From Oscheius tipulae (Eukaryota; Nematoda; Chromadorea; Rhabditida; Rhabditidae): a stretch of DNA of 64,000 bases. The notes under the pieces were generated by a model, which ran no database searches, had not been told where the DNA came from, and saw only the letters and a list, made by a program, of their open reading frames with translations. The stretch covers positions 3,844,001 through 3,908,000 of the forward strand of contig JASJZH010000001.1 in assembly GCA_037178975.1 (NCBI GenBank), in the 5' to 3' direction. This document shows, piece after piece, positions 1-11,066 of the stretch. Position numbers and translations under genes: made by a program. Numbering within the stretch: the stretch's first letter is position 1; every line of letters starts with the position of its first letter.

Positions 1-640
1 TACGAGGAAAAGTCTTTGGTTAGAAATCGAGAGTCAGCTACGAAACCGGATGACGGGGTGTTGACCATTAGAAAACGTATATTTTATAAAGTTAAAGGAC
101 AGATTCATTAGAGCACGAATACCTTCAGTCTGGTTGAAGTTTACATTTTTGGGATGTCCTGTGAAGTCCACAATCCTCTTCCACTATTATAATTACTGGT
201 CTCACATTTGAAAAACTGTCCCTTCGTCGAACAAACTCTTTATATCCTCTAAGTTTTGGCTCAAAGTCTGGTATGCAGGATAGTACCAGTCAGACTGGCC
301 GAAAATTGTGGGCAACTCACAGACATTGTCAGATTCACAAGGTAAAATCTGGCGTTAGAATGAAAATTAGTTGGTGCGGATTTGAATTTGCTGACGTACT
401 ATTGCGTACATTCCGTTTTTTAGTCAGTTATCTTCAGTTATTTCTTTCGTCCAACTCCTTCCTTCGTTTACTTACAAATTATTTAGAAATATCGGTCAAA
501 ATGCCTAGGCTTTATAAGGGCTTGCCGACTACTAATGCATAATTTCGTTCCAATCCATTGTTTGTTCCTTGTGCTTGACGTAATTCTCAGTATCCACAAA
601 TACGCATAATACATTTCAGTCTTGCAGCCATAATCGAAAT
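1..640. other. Upstream flank, no gene recognised
   Basis: I recognise no coding family on either strand. The open frames are short and lack splice logic. The last 30 bases hold two acceptor-like sites, ending at 619 and 627, just ahead of the NSUN2-like start at 641. This fits a promoter/leader region or a trans-splice acceptor. Confidence 0.5.
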
Positions 641-3157
641 ATGGGCTTCAAGAAGAACAGAAAGAAGGGAGCCAACTGGAACAAGAAAAAGGGAGATAAT
701 CAAGTTTGGAACCAGCCCGTAAGAATTTGTATGCCTCTTTTTACACAACATTTTGCAGCGTGGAGCCTACAAGGACATCGTCAAGGAGAACGAAAAGTAC
801 TGGACGTTCTACAAGGAGCAGGAACTGATTCCTGAAGGCGAATGGGACGCCTTCCGGTCTACTCTCCAAACCGATCTTCCAGTCAGTTTTCGAATCCAGG
901 GATGTCACAAGGATCGTGAACAGCTGATGCACGAAATGGAGACGCGATTCTTCAACAATATCAAGGAGGACAAAGAGTCCGGAGTCTTTGTTCCGAAAAA
1001 GCTACCTTGGTTTGTTTTCATAACTATTTCAAAAATGAGTCTTTTCTCAGGTACGACGGAGCTTATCAGATCGCGATGTCTCGCACAGCAGTTAGAAGTA
1101 ATCCGGCCCTCTCCCAGCTTCATAATTTTCTCGTACGTGTTCCTATCAGACATCATAAAGTCCCATGTTCAGGTAACCGAAGCCGAACTAGGTAATCTCT
1201 CTCGTCAGGAAGCCGTTAGCATGATTCCGCCTCTTCTGCTTACCCCAAATGCCGATCACAACGTGCTGGACATGTGTGCCGCTCCGGGCAGCAAAACAAC
1301 GCAGCTAATGGAGATGATGCACGAGAAGACTCCCAACCCAGGTTTGTTTCTCTGGCTACTCGATATATATTGTTAGCCGGAATTCTTGTGGCCAATGATC
1401 TCGACAAGAAACGCTGCTATATGCTGATTCATCAGACGTTAAAACGCTTCCATACCTCAAACACGGTCATCACATGCGAGGATGCGGCCAGACTGCCTGA
1501 CTTCAAGAGCATTGTATTTTTTTTTATTTGCAGTTAGCTATTGTATGTTTAGGACGGAAGAATCCTCTTCGACCGAGTTCTTTGCGACGTCATCTGCAGT
1601 GGAGACGGAACCTTGCGAAAGAATCCCGAAATCTGGTCCAAGTGGACCCCACAGGACGCACTCGGTCTTCACAGAATGCAGCTGGCTATTGCGAAAAAGT
1701 ATCTTGTTTCATTTTCTCCAACAGTATCATTTCAGAGGAGCCGAACACCTGAAAGTCGGCGGCAGAATGGTTTATTCGACTTGTTCGATGAATCCAATCG
1801 AGGACGAAGCCGTCGTGGCCGAGCTACTTCGCCTTGGAAAAGGAACACTTCGTCTCGTCGATGCCCATCCCGTCGTCTCACAGCTGAAAGGACTTCCAGG
1901 CGTGGCCAAGTGGAAGGTCTTCGATCGCGACATGAAACAGTACTCCAGTACCGAAGATGTAACCGATCAGAAGCTGAAGAAAATCATGTGCCAGTCGTGT
2001 TTCCCTCCAACCGAGGAAGAGGCTAAGGGAATGCATCTGGATTACACGTTTGTTCGTTGTTTTCTAGTACAATTTTCATTTAAAGAATGCGAATCGTGCC
2101 TCATCATCAGGATACCGGCGGCTTCTACGTGGCTCTGATTGAGAAAACGGCCGAGCTGGCTTTCGAGGCTGACAGTTTCAGCGGGCCTGCCTGGAAGAAG
2201 AAGAAAATGTTCAAGGACGAACCCTTTGCCTTCCTGAAGAAGGACGACGAAAGATGGGACGACATACGGTCTTTTTTCCTCCTCTTAGTGCTAATGATTT
2301 TCTTTTAGAGAGAACTACGGGCTGAGCGACGAATTCAAGTACCAGAACTTGTTCAGTCGACGACTGGAAGGCGAGGACGCTCTCTCACGAAGCCTCTTCT
2401 ACGCGAACGACGCGGTCAAGGACTTTGTGGTTACGAATATGGACAGAATTTCGATCCAAAACGCCGGGATGAAGATGTTCAGTAGGACGGAGAAGAAAAT
2501 CGAAACGCGATTCCGGATATCCCAAGAGGGAATTCGTCTCCTAGCCCAATACATGACCAAAAAGAAGGCTCGTTTTGTTCTTTCCCAAAATTACGAATTT
2601 CTTTATTTTAGGTTCAAATCTCCCGCGAGGACATGCTTCGTCTTCTGAAAACGGAAGAGCCGATGGTCAAGCTGGAAATTCTGGACAGTTGTCAGCGAAT
2701 TCGGGAAAATCTCGGGAAAGGCGGCTGCATCGTGCTCTATGTCGACGAAGAGGATCCGGTCTGCGCCTGGGTCGGAGTGAATACGGCAGCTCCTTACATC
2801 AGCAAAGAGGAACGCATTCATCTGCTTCGAATGATGGGAGTCGACTGTGCCGAAATCGAACAGATGATGAAGACCAAGAGGAAAGAAAAGGTACCCTTGT
2901 CCTCGAGTCTTTGCATAATTGGCTAGCCAAAAGATCGTGGGAAAGGAGCATTGGAACGAGCACATAAACGAATCGTGTGACGTTTTAACAAAATGAGGAT
3001 GGTTTTTCAGAACGCCGCGGACAGAGACGAGGCAGCCCAGGCCCAAAGGGACGAAAACGCTGCCAAAGAAATCAAGGATGAGGCTAGCGAGGACTCCCTT
3101 CCGTCGGACGTCAAAGAGGAGATCGAGGAAGAGATCAAGCAGGACCTCATGGAGTAG
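641..3157 (+). CDS. nsun2: tRNA/RNA (cytosine-5) methyltransferase, NSUN2-like
   Basis: Predicted S-adenosylmethionine-dependent m5C methyltransferase of tRNAs and other RNAs, nuclear/nucleolar in known relatives. Eleven exons join in frame (641-718, 759-1009, 1051-1132, 1173-1341, 1377-1513, 1553-1698, 1736-2047, 2086-2268, 2309-2576, 2612-2890, 3011-3157) to give about 683 residues, close to the family length. The start has the family's basic MGFKKNRKKG opening. Also visible are the SAM-binding DMCAAPGSKTTQL (exon 4), motif IV as CDVICSGDGT (exon 6), and motif VI MVYSTCSMNPIEDEA with its cysteine nucleophile (exon 7). The C-terminal domain (RMMG in exon 10) and an acidic tail follow. Motif IV normally reads PC; here Pro is replaced by Ile. 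All introns are about 35-120 bases. It is the first gene of a possible operon with HERC and NME6. Exon borders are inferred; identity is secure. Confidence 0.93.
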
Positions 3158-3359
3158 ATTCCGTTCAATTGTTGGCATTTCCCATTCTTTGTTTCCGTTG
3201 TTGTTGTTTTGGGATCTTGATAAATGTTAATTTCATATTCTCACCAATTTCTATTGAAAGAGCGTGGAAACGCTTTCTGTACTGGGAAGATGAGCTGCCC
3301 GGAACTGTGCAAGATTTCGAACGCAGAACGAGTCTCGTACTCGTATCGATCGATACGTT

Positions 3360-3371
3360 GCTTTTCTTCAG
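3360..3371 (+). promoter_or_regulatory. Isolated splice acceptor ahead of HERC start
   Basis: A pyrimidine-rich TTTTCTTCAG lies 34 bases before the HERC ATG, with no matching upstream coding exon. This is the expected form of a trans-splice acceptor in a nematode, although a 5' UTR intron would look the same. Confidence 0.45.
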
Positions 3372-3405
3372 GAAAACATAAGGATTTCTTGTCATTCAAA
3401 CGACA

Positions 3406-6400
3406 ATGAAACGAGAACTGCTAGCGTGCGGTTTGACGGTGGATGGACAGCTCGGAATGCGACCAAACAATGACTACGGGACGGTGAAACTCCCGGAGCA
3501 TATCAGTGAGTTTATTTTATCTGTTAAAAAATGAGGAATAAGTTTCAGTTGGCGGACCGAATGATCCAAATGGTTCTTCAGTTGTATCCGTGGCCTGTGG
3601 AGAAAAGCACACTCTTCTGCTGGCAAATGATGGAAAGGTGAGTCAGAATCTTCATGCATTGATTTTTCGCTAATTGTAAGCATGAATTATTGAAAACTAC
3701 ACAGTTAGGCTACATAGTTACAGATGCATAGTTACTAAAAACATAAGGGAACCAGCGAATATATCCATGATTCATGGGAGGATCAACGTAGCAAAAGGGA
3801 AAAGTCGTAAAATTAATTTGATTTTTGAATCAGACAGCCTCTTTGATTATCGCTCATTACCAATTGCTTTTCCGTGAACAGAGTTCATCGTTGTCTTGTT
3901 TCATCTTATCGGTCAGAGTGTTCTATAGATACAAAGTAATGTAAGAGAGATCTTCCAGGTCTGGAGCGTTGGAGGAAACGATCACGGTCAGTTGGGAAGA
4001 GGATCTTCTGTCGCCTCACAGGGCAGTTTCACAATCTATCCAGTCAACTTGACCGGTACCAAGATTATTCAGGTCCTTTCTTTCCATAACCGCTTTAACT
4101 TGACTTTTAGATAACCTGTGGTCGAGCCCATTCTTTCGCAGTCGCCGAAGATGGTCGTCTCTTCGGTTGGGGCAGCAACGAACACGGACAGTTGGCCCAG
4201 GCCAATCATATCAAGAATCATAATACTCCAAAGTAAGTCGAATAGATTTGAATCAAAAACAGATCAATACAGACGGATTCACCAGATTTCGGAGGTGGTA
4301 CAGGTCGCCTGTGGTCCTGAGCACTGTATCTGTCTCTGTGAGAGCGGAAGAGTCTTCGTCTGGGGACAGAAATGGGACGGAGCGAATATCCACGAGCCAC
4401 ACGAAGTCGTCGAACTCCATGGAATTCCCATTGTAAGGAGTAAGTCCCTGCTCGACTTATTTCAACTCTTTCCAGTCGAAGCCGGAGGAATGCACTGCAT
4501 GGCCTTGTCCGCGAGTGGTCGAGTGTTCGCTTGGGGACAAAATGAATATGGACAGCTCGGAAACAACGATACTCGGCCATCAACAACTCCGGTCAGAGTA
4601 GAGGCTGTAGACAATATGAAGGTCGTCGACATAGCTGCTGGGTACTCACATTCAGTTCTTCTGACCAAAGACGGAAGAGTTTTTGCCTTCGGATCAGACC
4701 AGTTCGGACAATTGGGACTCGGAAGAAAGTTAGTTAAACACTCTTGTACCCTACACTTTCTCCCAGATTGGATCGTCGTTCCACTCCTCAAGTTGTCCAA
4801 GAACTCATGGGTAGTCATACCAGTCGAATCGCCTGTGGTCGATGTCATACCATGGCAGTCATTGCGGGAAAACTGTACTCTTTCGGTCTGAATACGAGTG
4901 GTCAGCTGGGAAACGGATTGGAAAGGAACCAAATCTCTCCTCGTCTGGCAGACGAGAATCTCGATCATGTGGCTGGAATATTCGCGGGCTGGGATCAGAC
5001 TTTCTTGATCAGACAAGGAGGAGTCTTTGTAAGCGCTTTTCACTTATTTGGGCATTAGACTTTTAGGACGTTAATTCCGCTCCGAGTGCTCCGATAAAAT
5101 ATCCGAAGTTCCTCACCGGCGCAAAGATTCACGATTTGGTGGCAAAACACGAAAAGTTGGATTTGATGGAGTGAGTCTTTTTGTTCTTCGGGTTGCTTGC
5201 CATGTGGGTGAGCAGGAACTCTGAAAACCTCTGGTAGAGCTGCCCGGAAAGACATGGCACCTTACGTTGACATGTCCTGACATGTTTTACAGAATTGGAT
5301 AGTCGGTCAACAAAATTGTCAATTTGCAGAATGTTAGAGTCTGTCTTTTCCTCTCTGAGTTGCATCAACGGCTCGTTCCTGTTCAACGATGACCGTCGAT
5401 TTATGACTAACTGTTCCGGAATTGATCTCGACTCTGTAATGGACTCCTTCAACCTCCTCTCCTCGTCATCTGATCGACAACTGTTCGCCGAACTGGTTGG
5501 TTAGATACTACAGACATATTCGATTCTTTAGATCATGAACTCGGCAGAGATGTCAATTTTCTGTGAGGACTATCCACCCAACAAGTATTTTTCGATAGAG
5601 TGTGTTCGAGCTTTTCTGGTTCTGCCCTGGCTTGATGCTTTCGTCGTCAATGTGACGGCCGAGACAGTACGGGGGCTACATCTACCTTTTGCGAAGCTTC
5701 TCGGACAATTAAAGCTTGAGAAAAATGGCTACTGGAAGACGTTGGAGAAGTGGTGGGCTGGATTGGCAACTCGACATTTTAAGCGTCTTGTTTCTGCTAT
5801 GATGGCCGCAGCTCGAGTTGCAGTGAGGGAAAAGTGGTCTCCCTATCAAATTCTTCCAGTTATGAGCGTCTTGGATCACCTCTCCCAGATGAATAAGGTG
5901 AGTGGAACTTAAACCATGAACCATGACATTTTCAGATATACAATGCTATCCCGATCGACAGCTTCTATCTCCATGAGCTCAATGACACTGTTGATTTGCT
6001 CAACGACTATGCTACCTGGAGAACCGACCCGAATAAGAGATCATGGTGCTGGTCGAACCATCCTTATCTTCTGAATGGCATTGCAAAAGTGGACATTCTG
6101 AGGGTGGAAGCGAGTCTGACCCAACATGTAAGACCTGCACTCTAGCAAAAACACGAACGAAAAATTCAGGCAGTCGTACATCGCAACACGATCAACTTCC
6201 TCGGTGTCCGATTTCACACCCAACTACCGTATTTCGGAATTGAAGTCAGACGAGAATTCATCCTGGATGACACACTGAACCAGCTGATCAGTACCCCCCA
6301 GATAGACTTGATGAAACCGCTGAAGGTCAAATTTCACGGAGAGGAAGGCGAAGATGCGGGCGGAATCAAAAAGGAATTCTTCATGATTCTATTCCAGAAG

Positions 6401-9400
6401 ATGCTCTCCGAAGAGTGGGGATGTAGTGAATATTTGACCGATCTTTATTATCAGGTACGGAATGTTCGAAGAAGACTCAGAGTCTCATCTGAAATGGTTC
6501 CAAGGTCTTCCTCTCGACGATCCACAAGCAGACACCTGTTTCGAGTTGACCGGAAAACTCTGTGCTATGGCCATCTACAACGATGTTCTCGTCAATCTAC
6601 CCTTCCCTTTGGCTCTGTACAAGGTAGTTTTGCGATACTTTTTCATAAACACTATTTTCAGCTACTTCTGGGTCAAAAGCCAGTCCTCGAAGATCTCACT
6701 GAACTCTATCCAACCACAGGAAAAGGCCTTGATGCCTTGTTAAACTACGAGGACAATGATTTTGAGGTCTTGAAACTAGTTTATACTTTATTGTCATTTC
6801 AGGAAATTTTTGGACTCACTTTCACAGTCGATTATAAATTCATGGACAGAACAGTGACAGAAGAACTGAAACCTCATGGCGCCCAAACCAGTGTCACAAA
6901 GGAAAACAAGCACGAGTATGTAAAAGTACGTGCTATTTTTTCTTATCAGAATTCAAATATTCAGCTGTTCGTGCAACACAAGCTCGAAATTGGAATGCAG
7001 GGTCGAATTGCCAAGGAGATGGAACTGTTTAGACGAGGATTCGAGATGCTGATTTCCGGAGAGACAATGCAACTATTCCAGCCGAGGGAACTGCAAGAAA
7101 TGGTCATTGGGAATGAGAACTACGACTGGACTGAGTTCAAAAAGGTAAGAATTTTGCTTGGAAACTGAAACTCCTCAAAGTACCGTTGCTACATAATCGC
7201 GGCCAATTTCTATCTTCTACCACAATTGCGTATGTTTTGCCCACTCGCTTGAAAAAAAAAGCACTTCTCCGACATCCGGTTTCCCTCTCTCCCTTTTGAA
7301 TGAATCACCTGGAGAAGTAGCTACCGTACTCCCTCTCCAAAAGTAGAAATGACGAGCGACAAACAATTTCGATCGAAATGCGACGACACGCAACACTGGG
7401 CAACTTGGACTTTGCTTCCCATCGACCGATGTTTACGGCCAATTGGACGGCATTTTCCGTGTAGGGAACAGTCCCTCGTCTGACCCCCTCCATTGCTAGC
7501 GGTTAAATTTAGCCTTGGGGCATGGCGGTCTCACCGATGTATGCGTTCCGTTCCGTCTCGCGGAGCGATCGCCGCTTATTGTTTGTGTGTCCTCTCCTTC
7601 AACTCAAATTGCAATAGTCAACATTAGGGTCGCCGGAGGCGAGGAGGTCCGGACGACAAACCGGCTTTTGTTCCCGAAATAGCTCGGGCTTTTTTCGAAT
7701 CTCAATGGAAAGATTGGCAGACAAATAAGGGAGACAGAAAGTTCTGATTGGAATGCTAGAAGAGGACAGTTGAGACACCAGTTCATTGAAAAAGTACAAA
7801 ACAGAACTTATTTTTGCTATAAAATTAGGTTGGTATTGGATGAACGAATAGAACACAATCGACCCCTGAGCATAGAATGCCAGAATGCACAGTAATTGAA
7901 GGACAGCAAGACTGACTTTTGCTCTTCTACCTACGAACTGTCGACGCAGGGAGAGAAACCTGTACCAGAATCAGCATCGCCGATCGTGGGAACTCCACGT
8001 GGGAGAGACAACTCGTCAGAGGGGTAACCCCAATGGAAACAGGTAGTCCGAGAGAGAGACGTGAACGGACGAACTTGTTGCTGGAAGGCCGTCGACCTTC
8101 GGACAGGATCCGGTGCCGTGGGAAGTCGAGAGAGACCGTGGGAATGAGAGGACCGGCTCCGTCTTCTGGTCGCTGGTATCAATTTCTTCTTGAGAAGTCA
8201 GAATCAATCGAGAAGCTCTCAAATGTATATCTGACTCTTTCACATAATTTTGCCTCGAAAAACGTTCTCTATTTTTCCTACATCGTCTTATCATCCCATC
8301 AAATCTCTTCTTTTCTTGCGGATCCACACCCAGCGGTCACACCCCTGACATCAGTTTCCCAACATGTTGTTGTTTTGTGGCAGTTGTCATCCCTTTTTAC
8401 AGTAACTGATTTCGAATCGGGGGATTGAAAACGTCACAATAGGAAAGAGATTTAACGCGACGTCGGAATTTGGCGAATGGGAGCGAACGGAGTCCAACTG
8501 TGCGCAGATGAAGAGCATGCGAGTGTCTCGGAAAGGAAAGCGGCGGTGATTGAGAAGGAGAAAGACGGACATTAAGCCGATTGATGGAAAGGAAGGACGC
8601 TCTGTATGTCTTTGAAAGACTCTCTAGCTGAGAAATCTTAAGAGTTTTGAACGGTTTTGGGAGAACCTTCTTACAATTAGCTTGGTTCTAGTAGACCACT
8701 TTGGATCTATACATCTTCTTGCACTGTGACAGGAATTGATCTGGAGAACTTCCTACTATATTGAGGTGGTGAGAGACTTGCTTTTGATAAGAGTCAGCTA
8801 ATGGAAATTGGTATCCAAAGGTAGCTGGGCCCTGAAGTCTCTCTCCAATACCCATTAACTGATAGATTCTCTAGAAAGTAATGCTTTTTCTGTAGGATCA
8901 AATCTTTTAGATATGCGTCTTCTGTACAATATAATTGTTCAGAATTGGTCCCCTCCTAAATGTCAAACTTTCGCTTTTCTGCAGACACTTTCGCGCACGT
9001 GTCGACACTGTTTGTTGGCACGAGACCGAGCGCTAATACATAATCGCATCTTTCGTACCTACAAGAAGTATTTTTGGAAGAAAACAAAAGCCTTCAGGTA
9101 GTCAAGTACAAGAGCGAGTACCATACCAACCACCCTACCATTCTAACATTTTGGGAAGCCTTCTTCCGACTTACTTTGGACGAGAGAAAGGTTTGCTTTG
9201 ATCTCAATATAAGTATCATCAAACTTTTTAGAAATTCATGCAATTTTTGATGGGAAGTCCGCGACTGCCGGTCAAGGGAATCTCTGCTCTGGATATCAGC
9301 ATTCAGCCGTGTGCTGATCATGTATGTTTCCTCTGAAGAACCGGTCTCCACGGGGAAGGGCCCCATCACTTTCTTCCTGAACGCGCTCGTCGAAGCGTAA

Positions 9401-9701
9401 TTAACATAATTCGCGGGGCGAAGAAGGGCCCGAAGGAATGTGGTCACTTTTAGAGCTACCAATTATTTTTCAGTCTTTTGAACTTCAATTTGAACCTTCC
9501 ATCGAGGATTTATAAAAAAAATTTACGGATTAAAAAACTGAGACACGTTATTTTTCAAAAACAAACTGTCACTTTCAGTTGCTGCCAGCAGCCCACACTT
9601 GTGCCAATCTGCTGGATCTTCCCAAGATCGTGGATCCGGATGAGATGCTCCGTCGTCTCCGTATCAGTATCCAACACGTCGAAGGATTCACTTTAGTCTA
9701 A
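3406..9701 (+). CDS. herc4: HERC3/4-like E3 ubiquitin ligase (RCC1 repeats + HECT)
   Basis: Ubiquitin ligase of the small HERC group: it takes ubiquitin from an E2 on a HECT cysteine and passes it to substrate, in cytosol. Nineteen exons join in frame (3406-3505, 3549-3637, 3959-4072, 4111-4232, 4273-4439, 4476-4728, 4767-5028, 5067-5170, 5330-5495, 5532-5897, 5936-6127, 6170-6414, 6455-6623, 6662-6766, 6803-6925, 6965-7144, 9098-9190, 9232-9321, 9579-9701) to 1020 residues; vertebrate HERC3/4 are about 1050. Exons 1-7 carry RCC1 blades with repeated ACG..H and GQLG motifs (GNDHGQLG, GQNEYGQLG, GLNTSGQLG). Exons 8-11 match the spacer. The HECT domain starts near the end of exon 11; KFHGEEGEDAGGIKKEFF is in exon 12 and the catalytic cysteine in HTCANLLDLP of exon 19. 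A 1.95 kb intron splits the HECT C-lobe; others are mostly about 40-320 bases. AATAAA is at 9760. Confidence 0.93.
7145..9097 (+). other. Large intron inside the HECT-coding region
   Basis: The HECT frame stops at a GTAAGA donor (7145) and resumes at 9098 after CCTTCAG, continuing the expected NxxYxxEYxxxHPTI..FWE region. I see no gene inside on either strand. The intron is many times longer than its neighbours and includes one GCTACCGTA motif at 7320. It may hold a regulatory element or an old insertion. Confidence 0.75.
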
Positions 9702-9759
9702 TATTTTGTTGACATTTCGGGTGCCTGTAAATGCTGTGAATGTTCGAAATACGGTTACA

Positions 9760-9765
9760 AATAAA
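9760..9765 (+). terminator. Poly(A) signal of HERC
   Basis: AATAAA 59 bases after the HERC stop codon and about 137 bases before the acceptor that precedes NME6. Confidence 0.5.
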
Positions 9766-9891
9766 CCCTACCTTTTCGTGCTTGCGATTCATGTCAAGGG
9801 CTGTCCCTCCCAAAATTGTGTTTGTATTCCGGCACAAATGGAATCGACCGAGAGTAAATAGAACGGAAAGTGACCCAAATTGGGACAAATG

Positions 9892-9902
9892 ACTGTTTTC
9901 AG
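9892..9902 (+). promoter_or_regulatory. Isolated splice acceptor ahead of NME6 start
   Basis: CTGTTTTCAG ends 6 bases before the NME6 ATG. There is no coding exon upstream in the gap after HERC. This is consistent with spliced-leader addition to a downstream operon gene. Confidence 0.5.
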
Positions 9903-9908
9903 ACGAAA

Positions 9909-10685
9909 ATGACCAATTGGTCCCTTCTTCTTTTGAAGCCCGACCTCGTAGCACATCCTCCATTACTCAGAGTGAGTTTGTCCCCCGACAATCCACACTG
10001 ATCCGAACAGTGTCTCTCTGGCGATTAGCGTGTCGGACGCGCGATCCATTCCACCTGACTATAATTTGGCGATCATCAATTTTCCAATATCTAGGTCGCT
10101 ACGGCTGGGAGGGTCCCCGTCCGGGTGTCTGAAAAGTGACCAGGACACCGCGACCGACGTTGTTATGGTTTGAGCGCGCGACGATTGCCTCCGGGCACAC
10201 AGGAACCTGTTTCGGAGATTGGGAAAAGAGATGGAGAAATAAATGAAAGACGTCTTTGCAGGAAGCCCTTCGAGAAATCCTCGCCGCGGGAGTTACTGTC
10301 GCCGGCGCACAAAAGACCCTTATCAGCCCGGACAAAGCCGCAAAACTCTACCAGGTTCATCGTGGTGACACAGAGATAGAGAACACTTGATAACTTTCGT
10401 TCAGGAAAGTTCTTCTATGGTCGTCTCGTTCGCCACATCACTAGTGGACCGGTGATAGCTCTTCGAGTCCAAGGAAATGTCCGCTCTTTCCTCGGCAGCA
10501 GCAAACTCTGGCCTCTTGGCGAAAAACAGACACTCAGACAGAAATTAGCCTTGTCCGACGTGAGAAATGTCGCTCACAATTCGGATCTGCACACGGCAGA
10601 CGAGGAACTCTGTCTCTTCGAACCCTTCATGGAGCCGTCCGTGATCTTGCAGTCCATTTTGGCGGGAGGAGAAGGGTTTGAATAA
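9909..10685 (+). CDS. nme6: Nucleoside diphosphate kinase, NME6-like
   Basis: Predicted to transfer the gamma phosphate between nucleoside triphosphates and diphosphates via a phosphohistidine; NME6 relatives are divergent and often mitochondrial. Three exons (9909-9971, 10262-10364, 10405-10685) give 148 residues. Exon 1 has the opening strand LLLLKPDLVAHP with the substrate lysine. Exon 3 has KFFYGRLVRHITSGPVIAL, then the insertion typical of NME6, and RNVAHNSD around the catalytic histidine. The usual HGSD is HNSD here, so the glycine after the histidine is lost. The stop codon lies within AATAAA (10681-10686), giving a minimal 3' UTR. The intron after exon 1 is 290 bases. Third in a tight + strand cluster. 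Confidence 0.85.
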
Positions 10686-10686
10686 A
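10681..10686 (+). terminator. Poly(A) signal overlapping NME6 stop
   Basis: AATAAA shares bases with the TAA stop codon of NME6. Confidence 0.5.
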
Positions 10687-11066
10687 GAAATATTCATAAT
10701 TATTTATTCATTAAAGGCATATTTATGTATAGGTAGATGGTTCTAGTGGGAGAAGGCAATTGGACGGGCTGGGAAAGTGGAATATCACAGTACGAGGTGT
10801 AGACGGGTATGTACAAAAAACATTTTGTTCATCACAGTTCTGGAGGGACAACAAGGAAAAACAAGGAAATGCTGAAGATCATTTTCAGGTGGGAGGGGAT
10901 ATTTTGAGGGAGGGGGGACAGGAGACAAAACCGGGGGACTGGCTAGAAGATGGGCATCTCGAGGAACTTCTTTTCGGTACATATACACAGGAAAGACCGT
11001 CACAAAAACTCTAGAAATAACTAATTCTGAAGGAGATCAGTTCAATGGGAGGAGGGAGTAGAGGTG
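10687..11066. other. Convergent gap between NME6 (+) and grainyhead (-)
   Basis: Holds the two 3' flanks. No coding sequence recognised; the open frames here look like chance. Confidence 0.5.

Noticed and set aside
273-542. 89-codon open frame at the left end
   Set aside because: No domain, no splice context and low-complexity hydrophobic end; looks like chance.
5293-5329. Earlier acceptor for HERC exon 9
   Set aside because: Using the acceptor at 5292 gives an in-frame stop; the acceptor at 5329 keeps the frame and the family alignment.
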